DNA of 64,000 nt from NCBI GenBank assembly GCA_044375975.1, contig JBILLQ010000001.1:62001-126000 (forward strand), written 5' to 3'. The stretch is from UBA5018 sp044375975. GTDB taxonomy: Bacteria; Cyanobacteriota; Cyanobacteriia; PCC-6307; Cyanobiaceae. Positions 54,814 through 62,349 of the stretch are shown piece by piece. Under the pieces are notes generated by a model. It worked only from the letters and a program-made list of their open reading frames with translations. It had not been told where the DNA came from and searched no databases. Position numbers and translations under genes: made by a program. Within the stretch, counting starts at the first letter, position 1, and each line of letters starts with the position of its first letter.

Positions 54814-55171
54814 GGTGAGTAGTTAGCCAGGATTGCGGAAGCTATCACCGCAGCAGCTTTGGGCGCGCTGCTGTCAGCGCCCAGCTCTAAGCGCTGTAGC
54901 GCGGCAGCTAACAGCAAGGCAGTTGCCAGGGCAGCAGCTTCCAGAGCAGTGGCTTGCAGCTAAGCGGCCATCAGCTCAACAGCCATCAGCTCAACAGCCA
55001 TCAGCTCAGCGATTGCCAAAGCTGTGGCCGCCAAAGCATTCGCCTTCAAAGACGTGGCTGTCGTAACAGCGGCTGTCAACGCCTTAGCTGTCAAAGCTAT
55101 CGCCGCACAAGCGGTGGCAAGCAGCGGAAACCTCTGCTAACGTCCTGTCGCAGCAGTCCAATTTGTGTCTC
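54814..55171. repeat. Repeat-bearing intergenic region
   Basis: No gene is seen in this 358-bp divergent gap. The 15-bp unit CATCAGCTCAACAGC occurs 2.8 times at 54969-55010, and flanking sequence has many degenerate GCAGCTAACAGC- and GCTGTCAAAGC-like motifs of similar period. The gap should contain the promoters of proS and of the downstream hypothetical gene. Confidence 0.75.
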
Positions 55172-55657
55172 ATGCTACCCAGCCCAAGCTTCGACGGCCA
55201 GATAGGGGCTGGGCCATCGGCAGACAACGGCGGAATTGGCGCAGATGAGCTGGAGCTGATCGGCAACGATCATGGCGATTATTTAGTGAGCGTTGAGGAC
55301 GTCCAAAAAGCAATCAATCGGTCCCGGGCAACTGTTTACCGCTATACCAACACCGACCCTCGCGTCCTTAATCCCCCCTTCGACGCCCGCAAGCTAAATC
55401 CAGAGTATCGCAGCGATCAGAAAGATCCCCTGCTGTTTCACCCCAACGAAGTGGCCAGGTTTGCCAGGGATGTGTTGAGGATCAAGGAGGTGACGATCGA
55501 GGTGCTCAACTCCCCCTCCTCCGCCAACCAGCACCTGCTCAGCTTGATCCTGGAGGAATTGCAAGCGATTCGCCGCCGCCTCGACGCCCTAGACCATGGC
55601 CCCACCGACCTGGGCGCTCGCCGCGATCAACTAGACCAATCAAGACCAGCGGCCTGA
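55172..55657 (+). CDS. Hypothetical protein, possible DNA-binding
   Basis: About 161 residues from ATG 55172. The central part YLVSVEDVQKAINRSRATVYRYTN could be a helix-turn-helix resembling site-specific recombinase or MerR-like N-termini. It is followed by FHPNEVARFARDVLRIKEVTIEV and a helical C-terminus LLSLILEELQAIRRRLDAL that may be coiled coil. It is located 34 bp upstream of ppa on the same strand. A regulatory role is plausible but unproven. Confidence 0.65.
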   Translation: MLPSPSFDGQIGAGPSADNGGIGADELELIGNDHGDYLVSVEDVQKAINRSRATVYRYTNTDPRVLNPPFDARKLNPEYRSDQKDPLLFHPNEVARFARDVLRIKEVTIEVLNSPSSANQHLLSLILEELQAIRRRLDALDHGPTDLGARRDQLDQSRPAA

Positions 55658-55691
55658 TCAGCAGGCCTTTCACTTCGAGGGCAGCACTAGT

Positions 55692-56216
55692 ATGGATCTA
55701 CGCAACTTGCTGGCATCCCCGGCCCCAGGGCTGGTGAACTTAGTGGTGGAAATACCAGCCGGCTGTCGCAATAAGTATGTATACAACCCCGAAGCGGGCT
55801 TGATGGCCCTAGACAGGGTGTTGCATTCATCCGTGCGCTATCCTTTTGATTACGGATTTGTGCCGAATACCCTAGCGGAAGATGGTTCACCATTGGATGC
55901 GATGGTGATCATGGATGAGCCCACCTTTGCCGGCTGTCTAATCCGCTCGCGACCCATTGGCATCCTCGACATGGTAGATGGCGGCGTCCATGATGGCAAA
56001 TTACTCTGCGTACCCGAGGCTGGATTAAGCCCTGGACGGATAAGATCTATCCGCCAAATTGCCCCCAACCAATTGGAAGAGGTGGCTGAATTCTTCCGCA
56101 CTTATCAGAGCATGGAAGGCCGGCCCACCCGCATTCTCGGCTGGCTCGACGCCAGCGCCGTGGCCGAACTGCTCGACCACTGCATCCAGGCCCACCTAAG
56201 CGCCAGCGACGCCTGA
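55692..56216 (+). CDS. ppa: Inorganic pyrophosphatase
   Basis: This 174-residue family I pyrophosphatase has LVVEIPAGCRNKYVYNPEAGLMALDRVL, YPFDYGFVPNTLAEDGSPLDAMVIMDEPTF and a DMVDGGVHDGKLLCVP segment. The usual signature DxDPxD is changed: the canonical GDPLDVLV is here GSPLDAMV, and DMVDGGVHDGK replaces DEGEKDDK. It should hydrolyse pyrophosphate from biosynthesis, but the altered acidic residues make full activity uncertain. Confidence 0.85.
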   Translation: MDLRNLLASPAPGLVNLVVEIPAGCRNKYVYNPEAGLMALDRVLHSSVRYPFDYGFVPNTLAEDGSPLDAMVIMDEPTFAGCLIRSRPIGILDMVDGGVHDGKLLCVPEAGLSPGRIRSIRQIAPNQLEEVAEFFRTYQSMEGRPTRILGWLDASAVAELLDHCIQAHLSASDA

Positions 56217-56291
56217 ACCAACAAGCCTTCACTGGACCACCCCTCACTGGAAACAGCCATCACCGGAAACAGCCCGCAGGGCTGGCTGGGC

Positions 56292-56954
56292 TCAGGCGCG
56301 ACGCTGCAGCAAAAATCCCTCGTAGTTGAGGGCCTGGAAAATGCGGGCCGGATCACCGAAACCGGCTGCCTCCACCAGGGCCGCCAAGCGGGCCTCGCCG
56401 ATCGGATACAGCCCCTGGGTAAAGGGGGCCAGTTCGGCCTCAGAAGCCTCCAGGCCACTGGCCCGCTGGAAACCCAGCCAGGCCGCCTCCACCTGGCCCA
56501 GCAGCGGGGAGCGCTCCGGGGCCATCAAATCCACCAGCACCAGCTGTCCGCCGGGCCGCAGACTGCGGGCCAGGGCACTCAAAAAAGCCAGCTTGGTGCC
56601 GTCATCCGGCAGGGACTGAAGCACCAGCACCGAGAGGGCGCCGGCAAACCGGTCGCTAACCCCCATCGCTTCCACCGTGGTCTGCTGCCAGGCAATGCCC
56701 TCGCCACCCACCCGAGCCTTGGCCACATCGAGCATCTCGGCCGAGGGATCGATGGCACTGAGCTGCCAATCGGGGCGCTGGGAACGGGCCTCCACCAATT
56801 CCGCGCCGGTGCCACAGCCGGCCACCAGCACCGCCGCCCCCGGCAGCGAGGCCAATGGGGAAGCCGAGAGCAGGGCCACGGCGAGGCGGGCCAAGCTGGC
56901 GTAGCCAGGTATCAGCCGCTGCACGATCAGGTCGTAACCCTGGGGAGCTGCCAC
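56292..56954 (-). CDS. Class I SAM-dependent methyltransferase
   Basis: This 220-residue protein has the SAM-binding motif I AAVLVAGCGTGAELVEA near residue 45, the acidic post-motif LSAIDPSAEMLDVAKARV, motif II FAGALSVLVLQSLPDDGTKLAFLSALARSLRPGGQLVLVDLMAPE and a helical C-terminus. It resembles small-molecule or tRNA methyltransferases; substrate is unknown. It converges on ppa. Confidence 0.85.
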   Translation of the reverse strand: MAAPQGYDLIVQRLIPGYASLARLAVALLSASPLASLPGAAVLVAGCGTGAELVEARSQRPDWQLSAIDPSAEMLDVAKARVGGEGIAWQQTTVEAMGVSDRFAGALSVLVLQSLPDDGTKLAFLSALARSLRPGGQLVLVDLMAPERSPLLGQVEAAWLGFQRASGLEASEAELAPFTQGLYPIGEARLAALVEAAGFGDPARIFQALNYEGFLLQRRA

Positions 56955-57135
56955 CGCAAGCTTGCCGCTGTGGTCCCACCCTAGGCAGAAGCGGCGCCAG
57001 GGCTGGCCAGCTGGGCAGCCGGGGCTGAAACCGCCTGGGGCGACTGCAAAAACTGCGTTGCGGCCCCGGCCGGTTCAGACCCGCTGGGACCCGTGTGACG
57101 TAGGTTGGGCCGGATTGTTCCCCCCTTGATAGGCC

Positions 57136-57498
57136 GTGCCCACCATCCGTTTTGAACAGGAAGGACAGCAGGTCGGGTGCATTGAGGGCGCCAATCTCCG
57201 CAAGGCTGCTCTCGATGCTGGAATCAACCCCTACAAGGGGCTGAACAACCTCAACAACTGCGGCGGCCTGGGCCAGTGCGGCACCTGTGTCGTGGAAGTG
57301 GTGGAGGGTATGAAAAACCTCTCCCCCCGCAGCGATGTCGAAGAGGTTTACCTGGCCGATCGCCCCGCCAACTACCGCCTCAGCTGCCGCACCAGCGTCA
57401 ATGGCGACGTAACCGTGCGCACCCGCCCCGACAACGCCGTCGGCAAGGGCACCAACAGCCTCGTGGGCGCCATCAAGGCCCTGGTGGGCCTCAAGTGA
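57136..57498 (+). CDS. Plant-type 2Fe-2S ferredoxin
   Basis: This 120-residue protein starts at GTG 57136 and carries the cluster motif NNCGGLGQCGTCVVEV (C-x5-C-x2-C) near residue 47 with the fourth cysteine in YRLSCRTSV near residue 86. It lacks the long acidic surface of PetF and resembles thylakoid-associated or bacterial-type 2Fe-2S carriers. Partner is unknown. A G-C-rich hairpin with a T run lies about 130 bp downstream. Confidence 0.88.
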   Translation: MPTIRFEQEGQQVGCIEGANLRKAALDAGINPYKGLNNLNNCGGLGQCGTCVVEVVEGMKNLSPRSDVEEVYLADRPANYRLSCRTSVNGDVTVRTRPDNAVGKGTNSLVGAIKALVGLK

Positions 57499-57631
57499 TC
57501 TAGGGGGCCGATCCGGCCCTCAGCAAGGTCCCGGCAAGATCACTGCCAGGCTGCTCGACCGGGAAGCTGACCGCCCAAGAAATTGGCGGGCAGTCCAGGC
57601 ATCCGGTTTCGGCCAGCAAAGATCCCAGAAG

Positions 57632-57650
57632 GCCCCGCAAGGGGCTTTTT
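57632..57650 (+). terminator. Rho-independent terminator before the ArsC-like gene
   Basis: GCCCC and GGGGC form a five-base stem with loop GCAA, a stable tetraloop, followed by five T. It probably ends the ferredoxin transcript. Confidence 0.65.
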
Positions 57651-57747
57651 GCTTGGGGAAAGCCCGCCACCATGGCCCCCTTCCCCAGCTCCCCTGTCTG
57701 CGCTTTCCCCGCGCCCTGCCCCCGCTCCCCCAGGCCCTAGCCCCGCC

Positions 57748-58092
57748 ATGAAGCTCTACAGCTATCCCAAGTGCAGCACCTGTCGCAAAGCCCTTAGCTG
57801 GCTGGCCGAGCGGGGCATAAAAATCGACCCTATTGACATCACAATCGAGCCTCCCAGCCTCGATGAACTGCGCGCCGGCATGGAACAGTTAGGTCGCCAA
57901 CGCCTGTTCAATAGCAGCGGCCAGAGCTACCGAGCCCTGGGGGCCGCCACCATCAAGGCCATGGACGACAGCCAAGCCCTGGCTGCCCTGGCCGGCGATG
58001 GCAAGCTGGTGAAACGGCCCTATCTAATTAACGAAGACGGGCGGGTGCTCACCGGCTTCAAAGTGGAGGAGTGGCAGGCAATACTTGGCTGA
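57748..58092 (+). CDS. ArsC/Spx-family thioredoxin-like protein
   Basis: From ATG 57748 the protein has 114 residues, the usual size. It begins MKLYSYPKCSTCRKALSWL with a C-x2-C motif, continues with PIDITIEPPSLDEL and LFNSSGQSYRALG, and ends with LVKRPYLINEDGRVLTGFKVEEW. It belongs to the ArsC/YffB/Spx group of glutaredoxin-like proteins; reductase or regulator activity cannot be decided from sequence. The frame extends upstream to 57583 but that Pro-rich part is probably not translated. Confidence 0.88.
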   Translation: MKLYSYPKCSTCRKALSWLAERGIKIDPIDITIEPPSLDELRAGMEQLGRQRLFNSSGQSYRALGAATIKAMDDSQALAALAGDGKLVKRPYLINEDGRVLTGFKVEEWQAILG

Positions 58093-58138
58093 TTCCAAGT
58101 GCCAATGTATTCATGATCGGCAAAGCCATATCTTATCC

Positions 58139-58381
58139 ATGGACACAATCCAATCTCCGCCCGCTATGCCACGGCCCCGTTACCGCCAGGATCCCCTGCC
58201 TATCGGACCTGATGCACCCCCGGTTGAGCTATTTGGCCCCGAGCAGCCCAACCCGCCTGGGCTGGAGTTGATGCAGCAGATGCAGTTGCAGGTGGTCCCC
58301 CTGGGGCCCCTGTTCGACGGGCAGGGCGGGACCGTCAACAGCAATGACATCAGCTCCAGCAGCCAAGCGGAGGAAGGCTGA
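58139..58381 (+). CDS. Unknown small protein, first gene of accessory cassette
   Basis: An 80-residue frame from ATG 58139 reads MDTIQSPPAMPRPRYRQDPL, continues Pro-rich, then LELMQQMQLQVVPLGPLFDGQGG and a Ser-rich acidic end. No ribosome site is obvious and an ATG at 58166 is possible. Three bases separate its stop from the next start. I do not recognise a family. It marks the change from core genes to accessory DNA. Confidence 0.5.
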   Translation: MDTIQSPPAMPRPRYRQDPLPIGPDAPPVELFGPEQPNPPGLELMQQMQLQVVPLGPLFDGQGGTVNSNDISSSSQAEEG

Positions 58382-58384
58382 GCT

Positions 58385-58762
58385 ATGGCCGGCATCACGA
58401 TCACCACCCAAGACGACCTACCAGGTGCTGATGGCGATCAGCCCTACACGCTGTTCGTGAACCAAACCGAGTACGGCAACACCCGCTTCCTGCGCACCAA
58501 CGTGCTCTCCGCCCGGCCCGACCTCAAGAAGTACACGGCGTTGCGCTTCCGGCAAGACGTCAAGCGTCACGCCGATGCGAACGGTTCTGAAGAATACGTG
58601 GTGCTGGTGTTCATGGAGGCCCTAGGGCTCGATCCGCCGCTGACCCTGGTGTGCAGCGACCTGCACATGCAGCTGGAGGGCTATCCGATTGAGCAGGGGG
58701 TAGAGATAGAGATCCCTTTGCTGCCGCCGGGCAGTCGTGGGGCAGCCAAGGGCTTTGGCTGA
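58385..58762 (+). CDS. Unknown protein, second gene of accessory cassette
   Basis: This 125-residue frame reads MAGITITTQDDLPGADGDQPY, then LFVNQTEYGNTRFLRTNVLSARPDLKKYTALRF and VVLVFMEALGLDPPLTLVCSDLHM, ending EIEIPLLPPGSRGAAKGFG. Alternating beta-strand-like and helical segments suggest a compact folded domain. There are no membrane segments. I do not recognise a family. It follows the first cassette gene by three bases and immediately precedes the frameshifted third gene in the same frame. Confidence 0.65.
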   Translation: MAGITITTQDDLPGADGDQPYTLFVNQTEYGNTRFLRTNVLSARPDLKKYTALRFRQDVKRHADANGSEEYVVLVFMEALGLDPPLTLVCSDLHMQLEGYPIEQGVEIEIPLLPPGSRGAAKGFG

Positions 58763-58786
58763 CCTCCTGGGGGAGAAAGCGCGGAG

Positions 58787-59058
58787 GTGGCGGCGGTGGC
58801 CCAGGGCGGGCTGCAGATCAACAAACCCGGCACCTGTCGCAGCTTCAAGACCCTGCCAGGCAGCTGGATCGATGAGTTGCCATGGTGCCATGGTGCCGGT
58901 CCCCCTCTTACGCCTGGGGCCCTTCCCGCGACGAAGTGATCGAGGGCTGGCCCTGGCTTGATCAGGTCGTGCTCGATGGCGCCCTTATTTCGGATCTGGA
59001 GCTGGAGCTGGTGCCGGATCGGGGCCGAATGGGCGGCCCGCAACAGCTGGAGGCCTGA
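58787..59058 (+). pseudogene. Third cassette gene, frameshifted by an 8-bp tandem duplication
   Basis: The frame from GTG 58787 reads LQINKPGTCRSFKTLPGSWIDELPWC and then runs into a duplicated CCATGGTG (58880-58887 and 58888-58895) and stops at 58939. If one copy is removed the frame continues through SYAWGPSRDEVIEGWPWLDQVVLDGALISDLELELVPDRGRMGGPQ to the TGA at 59056, exactly 88 codons. The ancestral product would be 87 residues. I do not recognise a family. Confidence 0.6.
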
Positions 59059-59151
59059 AACTATGCGCCCAGTGCATAAATCCAAGACTCGCGACTCCAA
59101 GTACTTCTGTTTTGCTGCAGAAATGCTTCGGCTAGGTGCAGACTGGCCGCA

Positions 59152-59274
59152 ATGTCCCCTGTCACCTATGCCAGTCCCGCTGCGTCAGGCGGACCACCCA
59201 TTGACCCCATGGCCTCGATGACCCCCGATCTGGTCCAGGCCCAGGAAGCCCTCCACCCGGAGGCAGGGCGATGA
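59152..59274 (+). CDS. Possible 40-residue leader ORF before the Res gene
   Basis: An ATG at 59152 opens a frame ending in TGA that overlaps the Res start as ATGA. It reads MSPVTYASPAASGGPPIDPM and ends LVQAQEALHPEAGR. The overlap suggests translational coupling, but a ribosome site is lacking and the composition is not distinctive. Confidence 0.3.
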   Translation: MSPVTYASPAASGGPPIDPMASMTPDLVQAQEALHPEAGR

Positions 59275-62200
59275 GCGAGCAGTTCTTCAAGGGCCCGATC
59301 CTCAACTCCCCGTACGAGTGCCCGAGCCGGCACTGGGAGCTGGTGGACGGCATCCCGACTCAGGAGATCGTCGAGTCGCGACGGGAGTCGCGCCTGATCA
59401 CACCCATCCCTCAACCCAGGAAGCGAGGCGGGAAGGGCGAGCAGGTGCAGCAGCGATCACTGGGGATAGGTGCCCAGGATCTGTCCGATGAGAAGCAGCA
59501 GTACGAGGTCACCCAGCAGATCAACTCGATCCGGGCTCTGGTGGAGGAGTGGCGGCAGGCTCCCGAGAGTCAGTGGAAGGTGTCAGCGGAGACGGCCCGG
59601 CTGCTGAAGCACTGGCGTCACCACGAGTTCCAGGGCATCCGGCCCTTTTACTGCCAGATCGAAGCGGCCGAGACTGCGATCTGGCTGACGGAGGTGGCAC
59701 CGGAGATCGGCAAGCGCGGCAAAGACGTGCTGGAGAAGCTGGAAAGCGCCAACGACGAAGCCAACCCGGACCTGTTGCGGATGGCACTGAAGCTGGCCAC
59801 TGGCGCGGGTAAGACCACGGTGATGGCCATGCTGATCGCCTGGCAAACCATCAACGCCGCCCGCCATCCGGGGAGCAGCCGCTTCACCAAGGGATTCCTG
59901 GTGGTGGCGCCGGGGCTCACGATTCGCGACCGCCTACGGGTGCTGATGCCGAACGACACCGAGAGCTACTTCAAGCGGATGGAGCTGGTGCCGCAGGATC
60001 TGGTTCCGGAGCTCGGCAAGGCCCGGATCGTGATCACCAATTACCACGCCTTCCGCAAGCGCGAGCTGCTTGATCTAGCCAAGGGCACCCGCCAGTTCAT
60101 GGAGGGTTGGCGGCAGGAAACCATGGTCACCACCGAAAGCGAAGGCCAGATGCTGCAACGCGTGATGAGCGAGCTGATGGCGATGAAGCAGGTGCTGGTG
60201 ATCAACGATGAGGCCCATCACTGCTACCGCGAGAAGCCGCTCAGCGATGAGGAACGGGATCAGATCCAGCTGACCTCCGAGGAGAAGGCCGAGGCCAAGA
60301 GCCACCGGGAAGCAGCGCGGATGTGGATCTCGGGCCTGGAAGCGGTGAGCCGCAAAATTGGCAGGGGTCAGCAGCGGGTGATCGACCTTTCGGCAACGCC
60401 CTTTTTCCTGGCCAGCTCGGGCTACAAGGAAGGCACGCTGTTCCCGTGGACGGTCAGCGATTTTTCGCTGATGGATGCGATCGAATGCGGCATCGTCAAG
60501 CTGCCGCGGGTGCCTGTAGCCGACAACATTGCCCAGGATGTGCCGCGCTATCGGGAGCTGTGGAAGAACATCAAAGGCAAGATGCCTAAGAAGGGGCGGG
60601 GCAAGGGGGGTAGCAAGGATCCCGAAAGCCTGCCCACAGAGCTGAAAACAGCGATAGAAGCACTGTATGGGCATTATGAAAAAACCTTTGAGGAGTGGAA
60701 GAAAGCAGGATTTGATGTACCGCCCTGCTTCATCATCGTCTGCAACAACACCTCAACCTCCAAGCTCGTTTACGACTACGTGAGTGGTTATGAGATTGAG
60801 GATGAAAGAGGAGATAAGCAATACCGCAAGGGCTTCTGTCCGCTGTTCTCCAACTTCGATAGCTACGACCGTCCTCTGCCACGCCCTCGCACCTTGTTGA
60901 TCGACAGCGAGCAACTGGAGAGCGGCGAAGCCCTCGATACCAACTTCCGGGAGATGGCGGGGCCTGAGATTGAACAGTTCCGCCGCGAAATTATTCAGCG
61001 CGAGGGAGCTGGTGGAGCAGACACCAAGCTCAGCGATGCAGATCTCTTGAGGGAAGTGATGAACACGGTGGGTAAGCCCGGCAAGCTCGGGGCCGAGATC
61101 CGCTGTGTTGTGTCGGTGGCGATGCTCACGGAAGGCTGGGACGCGAATACGGTGACCCATGTGCTGGGCGTGCGTGCGTTCGGCACCCAGTTGTTGTGTG
61201 AGCAGGTGGTGGGCCGTGCCCTGCGCCGGCAGAACTACACCCTCAATCCTGAGTCGGGTCGGTTTGACGTGGAGTATGCCGACATCCTCGGCATTCCGTT
61301 TGATTTCACATCCCAGGCTGTACCTGGCCCTCCGCAGCCACCGCCACCCACCATTCAGGTGAAGGCGATCAACCCTGCACGCGATGCCCAGGAGATCCTC
61401 TTCCCCCATGTGATCGGATACCGGGCCGAGCTGCCTGATGATCAGGTGAAGGCCACCTTCAACGACGACCACATTCTGAATCTCACGCCCGAATTGGTGG
61501 GTGCCACGGTCACCAACAACCAGGGGATCATTGGCGAAGGCGTAAATCTCACGGTGGATCGAACTGGAGATTTCAGAAAGTCAACCGTGATCCTGCATCT
61601 GGCCAAGCATCTGGTTTACACCAAATACCGCGACGCCGATGAACTGCCTAAAACCCATCTCATCCTGCAGATGAAGAAGGTGGTGCGCGACTGGATGGAC
61701 CAGTGCCTGGTGTGCAAAGGCGGAACGAACCACGGTCTGCTGATGTTCCGGGAAATGGCTGATATGGCCTGTGAGCGGATGATTCAGGCCATCGTGGTGA
61801 GCGCAGGCCAGCAACAGCGCCGCCTGGCGATCCTCGATCCCTACAACCCCAGTGGTAGCACGATGCACGTGAACTTCAATACCTCGAAGACGTTGCGATG
61901 GGAAACCGATTCCAGACGCTGCCATGTGAACTGGGCGATTTGCGACAGCACCTGGGAGCAGGAGTTCTGCCGGGTGCTGGACCATCATCCGCGCGTACGC
62001 CGCTGGGTGAAGAACCAGACGCTGGGTTTCGAGGTGCCGTATCAAATGGTTGGTGTGGCCCGCAAGTACATCCCCGATTTCATCGTGGTGGTGGACGATG
62101 GCCGCGGAGACAACGATCTGCTGCACCTGGTGTGTGAGGTGAAGGGCTACCGGAAAGAGGATGCCAAGGTGAAGAAAACCACGATGGAGGCCTTCTGGGT

Positions 62201-62348
62201 GCCCGGCGTCAACAACTCAGGTCGCTTCGGCCGTTGGGGCTTTGCGGAGTTCCGGGAGGTGTTTGCCATGGAGACTGATTTCGGCTCGGCGGTGGACGAA
62301 GAGGTGAATCAGGTGCTGGATCAAGTGCTCACCCTGGAGCTGGTCTGA
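59271..62348 (+). CDS. Type III-like restriction enzyme Res subunit (helicase-nuclease)
   Basis: This 1025-residue protein starts at ATG 59271 with GGAGG seven bases upstream. It has Walker A LATGAGKTT near residue 178, a DEAH-like box INDEAHHC near residue 313, helicase motif VIDLSATPFF and C-terminal RecA motifs (MLTEGWDANTVTHVLGVRAFGTQLLCEQVVGRALRR). Its C-terminus carries a PD-(D/E)xK nuclease: PDFIVVVDD near residue 934 and CEVKGYR near 955. It resembles the BPTD_3080-type restriction endonuclease family. It should translocate on and cut unmodified DNA together with the Mod protein. Confidence 0.88.
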   Translation: MSEQFFKGPILNSPYECPSRHWELVDGIPTQEIVESRRESRLITPIPQPRKRGGKGEQVQQRSLGIGAQDLSDEKQQYEVTQQINSIRALVEEWRQAPESQWKVSAETARLLKHWRHHEFQGIRPFYCQIEAAETAIWLTEVAPEIGKRGKDVLEKLESANDEANPDLLRMALKLATGAGKTTVMAMLIAWQTINAARHPGSSRFTKGFLVVAPGLTIRDRLRVLMPNDTESYFKRMELVPQDLVPELGKARIVITNYHAFRKRELLDLAKGTRQFMEGWRQETMVTTESEGQMLQRVMSELMAMKQVLVINDEAHHCYREKPLSDEERDQIQLTSEEKAEAKSHREAARMWISGLEAVSRKIGRGQQRVIDLSATPFFLASSGYKEGTLFPWTVSDFSLMDAIECGIVKLPRVPVADNIAQDVPRYRELWKNIKGKMPKKGRGKGGSKDPESLPTELKTAIEALYGHYEKTFEEWKKAGFDVPPCFIIVCNNTSTSKLVYDYVSGYEIEDERGDKQYRKGFCPLFSNFDSYDRPLPRPRTLLIDSEQLESGEALDTNFREMAGPEIEQFRREIIQREGAGGADTKLSDADLLREVMNTVGKPGKLGAEIRCVVSVAMLTEGWDANTVTHVLGVRAFGTQLLCEQVVGRALRRQNYTLNPESGRFDVEYADILGIPFDFTSQAVPGPPQPPPPTIQVKAINPARDAQEILFPHVIGYRAELPDDQVKATFNDDHILNLTPELVGATVTNNQGIIGEGVNLTVDRTGDFRKSTVILHLAKHLVYTKYRDADELPKTHLILQMKKVVRDWMDQCLVCKGGTNHGLLMFREMADMACERMIQAIVVSAGQQQRRLAILDPYNPSGSTMHVNFNTSKTLRWETDSRRCHVNWAICDSTWEQEFCRVLDHHPRVRRWVKNQTLGFEVPYQMVGVARKYIPDFIVVVDDGRGDNDLLHLVCEVKGYRKEDAKVKKTTMEAFWVPGVNNSGRFGRWGFAEFREVFAMETDFGSAVDEEVNQVLDQVLTLELV

Positions 62349-62349
62349 C

